From assembly GCF_001632365.1 (NCBI RefSeq), contig NW_024468544.1, positions 107,014 to 171,013 of the forward strand: a DNA stretch of 64,000 nt, in the 5' to 3' direction. A model generated the notes under the pieces. The model saw nothing but the letters and a program-made list of their open reading frames with translations, made no database searches and was not told the origin of the DNA. This DNA comes from Laetiporus sulphureus 93-53 (taxonomy: Eukaryota; Basidiomycota; Agaricomycetes; Polyporales; Laetiporaceae). Made by a program: the position numbers and the translations under genes. This document shows positions 57,954 through 64,000 of the stretch, in pieces (positions within the stretch are counted from its first letter, which is position 1; every line of letters begins with the position of its first letter).

Positions 57954-59443
57954 TTTCTGGAGCCCACCGCGAGGGGGAAAAAGTTTCAAAAAGTGAAGAC
58001 CAGAAGCCAAGTCAGGGTGGCCCAAGCCCTTGCCAAGGAGAAGTGACAGGAGCAGTCGAACCCGCCGGACATAGAGATTTCAAATTCATTGGTTTCCTCG
58101 GTGATGCCCAGCCTTTCCTACAAAAATTTAGAGACAGTCATCGAGACCGTGTCCGAACCTGCATCGAGCACGGACAAATTGTTTCCGGAGATTTTGACCA
58201 GTGGGCGAGACAACGAGGCAGAGGAGTACGAGCTTTCAATGTACGATGATGCAACGGACGCAGCCCAGAATGAGGACTCTATTCTCCATGATCTTTCAGC
58301 AATCCTTCCCAGTCACTTCTCCATTACAAGGGAAGTGAGGCAGAACCCTTCTGAGATAGAGAAGCAAAAGCACACCATGGCCTACTCTGGTACACCAACT
58401 CTTACCGAAATGGGGTCGACGACTACGATTCAGACTCCTGTGCAGACGGGTTCCATAGCCCTGTCTGAATATGCGTCCCGGATTCCAGTATTATCAGTGA
58501 CGGAACACACTGCAGTGCCTGGCAACATGGGGGGTACTCGGGAGGAGGTGGAGGAGGCAGAGGAGGCAGAGGAGGCAGAGGTAGTGATGGAGGAACAGGA
58601 CAGGGGAGTAATACAGGAAGAGGGTTTAGCAGGTCAGGCAGACTGGGTAGCAGGGGCGGTGGCATGGGCGGTGGCAGTGGCAGTGAACCAGGTGGCAGAT
58701 CTGGACCAGGAGGAGGAGGAAGCGGTGGACCAGGTGGACCAGGCAGAGGTGGTGGCAGTGGCAGTGGCAGATCAGGACCAGGTGAAGGAGGAGGAGGACA
58801 AGGGCCAGGGAAAGTACCCGGGAGAGGTTTCATGATGCCAGCTTATGGACAGAAGATGGTGCCAGCATTCGATGGAGAACCTAGGAAGCTTAGGCAATAT
58901 TTCAATGACCTGGCGGAGCTGGCGGCACAGGCTGGACTTACTGGTGATCAGAGAATTCACTACGTGCTGCGCTACTTGATGGTCCAGCAGGAGGAGCTAT
59001 GGTCAACGGTCCTGGTGGCATCCACCGTGAACTTCGCCCTCTTCAAGCAACAGATCTTTGAGCTCTACCCAGAAGCAGAAGGTGACTGCCTCTACACCAT
59101 TGCCGATCTCGAACAGTGCATCACAGAGGCTCTCGCTCGGGGTATCCATACCCGCACCAAAGAGGCGATCTACTTCTGAGAGTTCACCCCGATCGCAAAC
59201 TACCTCATTCAGATAGGATGAGTCTCGCCCGTGGCACAGGACGAGCGGTACATCCAGGGCTTCCACCCAGCTGTGAAGGTGACGATCTTGCTTCAGTGCG
59301 AGATCTTTCATCCCAATCACCATCCGGATGATGCCTGGAACATGAACGACATACACGATGCTGTGCAGAAAATCCTAGCTGGAGGAGGTCTTATTAGAGG
59401 GAGCTATGGGATTCGCAGACACTGGGTGAAACATTCAATACTT
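57867..59443 (+). pseudogene. Element IV gag, starting in the LTR
   Basis: ATG 57867 abuts the microprotein stop. MQTFRALFPLHPSQLFAVIS and HFLEPTARGKKF cross the LTR/PBS boundary in frame; TGA at 58044-58046 is the first break; then VIETVSEPASSTDKLF, EEYELSMYDDATDAAQNEDS. A frameshift lies in the Gly-rich stretch (58540-58660). The gag core FMMPAYG, YFNDLAELAAQAGLTGDQR, QQIFELYPEAEGD follows, with TGA at 59177-59179 and another 40 nt on. Cut at about 59443. Confidence 0.82.
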
Positions 59444-59915
59444 TCACTTCAAACATGATAAAAAGATAGAAAAAAAAATTTAAATCATATCATCATCTTT
59501 CATCTGAAAAAATCTTTAAAATTTTTAAAATCTTTTTAGAATTGTTTTATGTAAAAGATTCTGAAAAGATTTTAAACATTTTGATGCAAGTGCTTTGAAA
59601 TGATGTTCACAGTCTTTTTATCATCTTATGGCATGAATGATCAAAAAACTCTTTGATCTATATCTTAACCTTTGCAACATATAAATATTATAAGAAGATT
59701 TGATAAATATTAATAAAAAGATTTAAAACCCTTTCAAGATAATTTATTGAGAAAGATGGAGAAAGAAATGTGACCATGTCACATTCAAAATAAAATATAA
59801 ACATTGATTCTTCAGTGATCACTACTATGTTCAGCAGCATAATGTCATTAGTGAGTATCAGTATTTCAAATCAGTGGTTATTAAATATATACAAAATATA
59901 TTATATTAGCATTAG
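59444..59915. other. AT-rich non-coding DNA
   Basis: Runs such as AAAATCTTTAAAATTTTTAAAATC; almost no CpG. No gene. Confidence 0.7.
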
Positions 59916-60165
59916 CATAGTACTAGCATAGTACCAGCACAGTACTAGCACAGTACTAGCTTAGTACTAGCGTTGTACTAGCTTTGTACTAGCATTGTAC
60001 TAGCATAGTACTAGCACAGTACTAGCATAGTACCAGCACAGTACTAGCTTAGTACTAGCATAGTACTAGCATAGTACTAGCATAGTACTAGCTTTATACT
60101 AGCACAGTACTAGCTTAGTACTAGCATAGTACTAGCTTAGTACTAGCATTGTACTAGCATTGAAA
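59916..60165. repeat. 12-bp satellite-like tandem array
   Basis: About twenty units of TAGTACTAGCAT with variants (TAGCAC, TAGCTT, TAGCTTTG). Each unit contains the palindrome AGTACT and the near-palindrome CTAG. Degenerate units (TTAGTACAGCAATT, GCATTAGTACT) continue on both sides of the gap to about 62100. Confidence 0.85.
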
Positions 60166-60612
60166 CATTTGTATCATTCTTTAAAGATGCATACTATCAC
60201 AGTAAAAGCCTTAAAACCTTAGTATAGCAGTTTTACTATAATTTTAAAAGTGATATTATAACTAAACTATCATTGCTAGCATAGTATTAGCCCTGTAACC
60301 TTAGTACAGCAGTTTTCTATGATATTTAAATTGATACTAGCATTTAAATGTCAGTATTAGCATAGTACTTGCCTTAACACCTTAGTACAGCAATTCTATT
60401 ATAATGTTAAGATTGATAATGCCATTAAAATGTCAGTATTATCATAGTACTAGCTCTATAACCTTAGTATAGCAATTGTTCTAGCATTTAAAAATTGGTG
60501 TTAGGCTCAGGCACTTTGTGCTAGCATATATAGGTTCAGCCTTGACACCTCAGTACAGCTGGCTCACTACAATATAAAATTGTTTCTAGCATTCAAATAT
60601 TAGCACTAGCAT
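60166..60612. repeat. Degenerate AT-rich repeat, left of gap
   Basis: Irregular units of about 100-130 bp built from TTAGTACAGCA, ATTTAAAATTGATACTAGCATT and CCTTAACACCTTAGTA. No coding capacity. Confidence 0.65.
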
Positions 60613-61335
60613 NNNNNNNNNNNNNNNNNNNNNNNNNNNNNNNNNNNNNNNNNNNNNNNNNNNNNNNNNNNNNNNNNNNNNNNNNNNNNNNNNNNNNNNN
60701 NNNNNNNNNNNNNNNNNNNNNNNNNNNNNNNNNNNNNNNNNNNNNNNNNNNNNNNNNNNNNNNNNNNNNNNNNNNNNNNNNNNNNNNNNNNNNNNNNNNN
60801 NNNNNNNNNNNNNNNNNNNNNNNNNNNNNNNNNNNNNNNNNNNNNNNNNNNNNNNNNNNNNNNNNNNNNNNNNNNNNNNNNNNNNNNNNNNNNNNNNNNN
60901 NNNNNNNNNNNNNNNNNNNNNNNNNNNNNNNNNNNNNNNNNNNNNNNNNNNNNNNNNNNNNNNNNNNNNNNNNNNNNNNNNNNNNNNNNNNNNNNNNNNN
61001 NNNNNNNNNNNNNNNNNNNNNNNNNNNNNNNNNNNNNNNNNNNNNNNNNNNNNNNNNNNNNNNNNNNNNNNNNNNNNNNNNNNNNNNNNNNNNNNNNNNN
61101 NNNNNNNNNNNNNNNNNNNNNNNNNNNNNNNNNNNNNNNNNNNNNNNNNNNNNNNNNNNNNNNNNNNNNNNNNNNNNNNNNNNNNNNNNNNNNNNNNNNN
61201 NNNNNNNNNNNNNNNNNNNNNNNNNNNNNNNNNNNNNNNNNNNNNNNNNNNNNNNNNNNNNNNNNNNNNNNNNNNNNNNNNNNNNNNNNNNNNNNNNNNN
61301 NNNNNNNNNNNNNNNNNNNNNNNNNNNNNNNNNNN
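60613..61335. other. Assembly gap (N run, 723 bases)
   Basis: Unsequenced. The 83 bases before it (60530-60612) and after it (61336-61418) are identical. Confidence 0.99.
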
Positions 61336-62099
61336 ATAGGTTCAGCCTTGACACCTCAGTACAGCTGGCTCACTACAATATAAAATTGTTTCTAGCATTC
61401 AAATATTAGCACTAGCATAGTACTAGCTCTGTAACATTAGTACAGCAATTGTGTCTGAAATTGAAAATTGATACTAGCTTAGACACTTAGTGCTAGCACA
61501 GATTTAGCCTTGACACTCTGGTACAGCAGTCAAACTACAATGTAAAAATTGATACTAGCATTAAACTATTAGTATTAGCATAAGTACTAGCCTTAACACC
61601 TTAGTAAAGTGATCTTACTACAATTTTACAATTGACACTACCACTAAAATGTTATTACTACCATAGCACTAGCCTTATGACCTTAGTATAGCAATTGTGC
61701 TAGTATAGATTCAGCCTTAACACCTTAATACAGCTGGCTCACTACAATACCAAAATTAATTCTAGCATTCAAATATTAGTACTAGCATATATAAGCCTTG
61801 ACACCTTAGTAGAGCAATTTTACTATAATTTTAAAATTGATACTAGTGTTATAATGTTAGTACTAGCATAGTGCTAGTCTTGACACCTAAGTGCAGCAAT
61901 TGTATCATAATTTAAAAATTGATACTATCATTAAAAACTTAGTACTACCATAGTACTAGTTCTGTAACATTAGTACAGCAATTGTGCCATCGTTTAAAAA
62001 TTAGTACTGAGCTCAGACACTTAGTGCTAGCACAAGTTCAGCCTTGATATTCTGGTACAGCAGCTTTACTATAATTTAAATTTGATACTAGCATCATAC
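61336..62099. repeat. Degenerate AT-rich repeat, right of gap
   Basis: Same family as 60166-60612, for example GGTTCAGCCTTGACACCTCA at 61339 and related blocks near 61505, 61707 and 62036. Confidence 0.65.
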
Positions 62100-63010
62100 T
62101 CAGTACAATTCATAAAGCTCTAGCTTTGGCTGAGAGAAATGTTTTTCATAATTATTGAGTGTAGTTGAGTCAAACTGATTGAAGAATTGCGTCTTCAATC
62201 TGTCATTCATGGCTTGACACAATTGATATTCAACTGTATTCAGAAAGGTATCCACTGCTAGAATATGCAGTGCAGGTGAGTTGTAGTCAATTGCATGCAA
62301 AGTGGGGAGCTCAAGTAAGGCCTGCTTCAAATTCTCTATGGCTTTGAGCTGTGATTTATCAAATTCAAACAGAACTCCTTTCTACATAAGCTGAATCAAT
62401 GAATGTGCTCATTTTGCAAAGGTCTTGATGAAAATTCTCACAAAAGTGATTGTGTGCTCAAGAATGCTCAAATCTCTGACACATCTTTGTACAGTTTTCA
62501 GTTTCTAACTGTTCAAACTTGAGACTTATCTGGCAATCTTCCTTCTGGCATGCATCTATGTTCTACTATCATAATGTTTTCATATAGAGTGTTAGCTTTG
62601 TGCCTGAAAAGGTTCTGTCTACATACTTCATATGCTATACCACCCTGTTGAGGTTTTAAAAATGTTCCCAGATAAAGTGCTGAATATCACTATTGTCTGC
62701 GATCATTTCAAATGTTCTGTCTAGCTTGATGTGTCTAGTTGGTTGCTGAACCATTCAGTGGTATATCATCAACATATGAAACTAGATAGGCAGATATTTC
62801 TGCTTGTAAAATGTAAATTACATCATCATGAAAGATAGGGACTAAGTTGATTCACCTATTGGTGGAATAACAAGTCACAATGCTTTACAGGAATTTGAAA
62901 AGTTATGAGATAATTATGTGACATCTCTGCTATGAGTCTTTCATCATATCTGACATAAAGGTTTAGCATTGCACTGCATGCTGGACCTCAAACTGCTCTG
63001 TCATATATTT
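62100..63010 (-). pseudogene. Heavily decayed gypsy RT-RNase H
   Basis: Minus-strand fragments in changing frames: SYVDDIPLNGSATN-like RT active-site region near 62760, FEMIADNSDIQHFIWEHF near 62680, TFSGTKLTLYMKT near 62600, ITFVRIFIKTFAK near 62430, GVLFEFDKSQLKAIENLKQA near 62340, AIDYNSPALHILAVDTF (RNase H) near 62260 and SQPKLELYELY at 62110. The order matches pol of element III-like elements (compare FVWEHFQNMNRV in element III). Very AT-rich and CpG-free, with many stops. Confidence 0.7.
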
Positions 63011-63678
63011 TAAAGTCAGAGTGACACCTGAGTGCTGAATCGTGACTATGTTTAGTGGCTCTAGACTACATACCAATGCCTTTGTCAGTTATTGTAGATG
63101 ATCTTTTTCACACTAATGTTGTGTATTTTACTGATCAACCATATATTAATGTCAACATATATGTGGCACTTTTTCTCTTTCATTTACATTATCTTTAAAT
63201 TGTCTTAGCTGATCTTAGTTAGAAGTATTTCTGTAATACTCTATTGCAAGGATTATTTTAGATTATCTTCATCACACTCGACAATGTATTTATCTATCAC
63301 ACACTACAGTGACCCACAAAACTGTTGATAAAATTGCTCACTTCAACTTGTGTAGTAAATATCTCTTCAACCAATCTGTCAAATGAGTTAAGTAGGGGTC
63401 ATTTCAAAGCCTATTATCATGGCTTTCCAAAATAGTCTTGTTCATATTTTTACCATATTCTGATCTGAAAATATTGACTAATCTTTGAGAGCCACTCTTA
63501 TTAACAGTTTTGTGGCATATACACAAGTGCTCAGAAAATTGTGATTTTTGATGTGTTGACAGGGTAAAATATTGATTGAATGATTATGTTTCAACATGAG
63601 CAATGTATCAACAGTCATACACAACTCTTCACGCTCAACCAATATCATGTCAAAGCTGTTGCTACTGAAACTGTCAAC
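63011..63678. other. AT-rich DNA, no recognised gene
   Basis: Possibly more of the decayed retroelement. An open frame at 63478-63699 (minus) has no family motif and enters the LTR, so I do not call it. Confidence 0.45.
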
Positions 63679-64000
63679 TGTCACAGCGACGCTGGACAAG
63701 AGATCAAAAGACTAAAAAAGGAACGGTCACGTGGAATGTGCCGCTCTAATCCCCCTGATCCCAAATGTGGCTGAAGAGCCTAACACTCACTAGCTGGGTA
63801 GCAAGCATATGGAAAAATGATAGATATATAATGGGGCTTGAAAAGCTTAGTGGTTGACTGGGTGATAGACGAGGAGAAACAATCTGAGTTTTTGTCCTCT
63901 TTATGCTGATCTTATATACATGTACAGTGGGCTATCTTACCTAAGCTACCTATTTACGGGTATAAGCTAATGGCTGTACATGAAACAATGGAATGTCTGG
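63679..64000 (-). repeat. LTR of the element I family (LTR4), cut by window end
   Basis: Starts TGTCACAGCGACGCTGG and follows the LTR family through GAGGAGAAACAATCTGAG and CTTATATACATG. No PBS lies to its left, so it is a solo LTR or the 3' LTR of a minus-strand element to the right. Confidence 0.88.

Larger units (their letters stand above)
56285..59443 (+). mobile_element. Gypsy element IV, 5' end only (sister of element III, inverted)
   Basis: LTR 56285-57953 (TGTGAGGTAGC..GCAATCACA), PBS at 57959, gag to about 59443, where homology ends and AT-rich DNA starts. Related to, but clearly diverged from, element III. The two 5' LTRs face each other across 777 bp. Confidence 0.85.

Noticed and set aside
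59916..60165. CRISPR-like short repeats
   Set aside because: No spacers; contiguous 12-bp units in a eukaryotic genome.
60593..61354. Long open frame across the gap
   Set aside because: Made of N bases only.
63478..63699. Small minus-strand gene before the last LTR
   Set aside because: Runs into the LTR, AT-rich, no motif, and the surrounding DNA is decayed retroelement.
1..64000. tRNA, rRNA or other RNA genes
   Set aside because: No stretch with the needed conserved boxes was recognised by eye; a covariance-model scan would be decisive.

Overview
The window looks like a piece of a filamentous basidiomycete chromosome, probably an Agaricomycete and perhaps a polypore. The evidence is the very short GT..AG introns (about 45-110 nt), a Plavaka-type DNA transposon, a fungal TPR-CHAT gene, ZIP and MFS transporter remnants, and Ty3/gypsy elements of the kinds usual in mushrooms. 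It is an accessory, transposon-rich region. I see no RNA gene and only one long gene with an unbroken reading frame: the passenger gene of the Plavaka element. Everything else recognisable is broken.

Layout. 1-1190: 5' part of a ZIP zinc-transporter pseudogene (minus). 2377-10042: a full-length Plavaka element with perfect terminal inverted repeats and two divergent genes, an intact DUF6698-like gene (minus) and a transposase with three TGA stops (plus). 11012-14340: an MFS pseudogene joined to a second ZIP pseudogene (both minus), with a MITE-like insertion. 15328-19053: a TPR-CHAT caspase-like gene killed by two TGA codons beside its catalytic Cys. 20540-28633: chromodomain gypsy element I (minus), LTR to LTR. 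30160-34324: 5' half of a sister copy, element II. 35297-35680: a third ZIP fragment. 37440-41304 and 55508-56284: a degenerate repeat family interrupted by element III. 41305-55507: a 14.2-kb gypsy element III (minus) with 1.8-kb LTRs and two antisense ORFs. 56285-59443: 5' end of a related element IV (plus). 59460-63678: AT-rich, satellite-like DNA with an N gap and a decayed gypsy RT. 63679-64000: another LTR of the element I family, cut by the window end.

The most interesting signals are these. (a) Elements III and IV encode a conserved membrane microprotein of about 75 codons inside the LTR; its TAG stop directly abuts the ATG of Gag, so Gag starts in the LTR and runs through the primer-binding site. 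(b) Element III carries two antisense ORFs between integrase and the 3' LTR. (c) Elements I and II look self-primed: the sequence next to the 5' LTR is complementary to an LTR segment that starts about 25 nt downstream of a TATA box. (d) Elements I and II have an extra ORF upstream of gag. (e) Most premature stops fit loss of methylated CpG (CGA to TGA or TAA). How the parts work together: the elements supply most of the coding sequence; the host-derived parts (three ZIP copies, MFS, TPR-CHAT) are decaying fragments among them.
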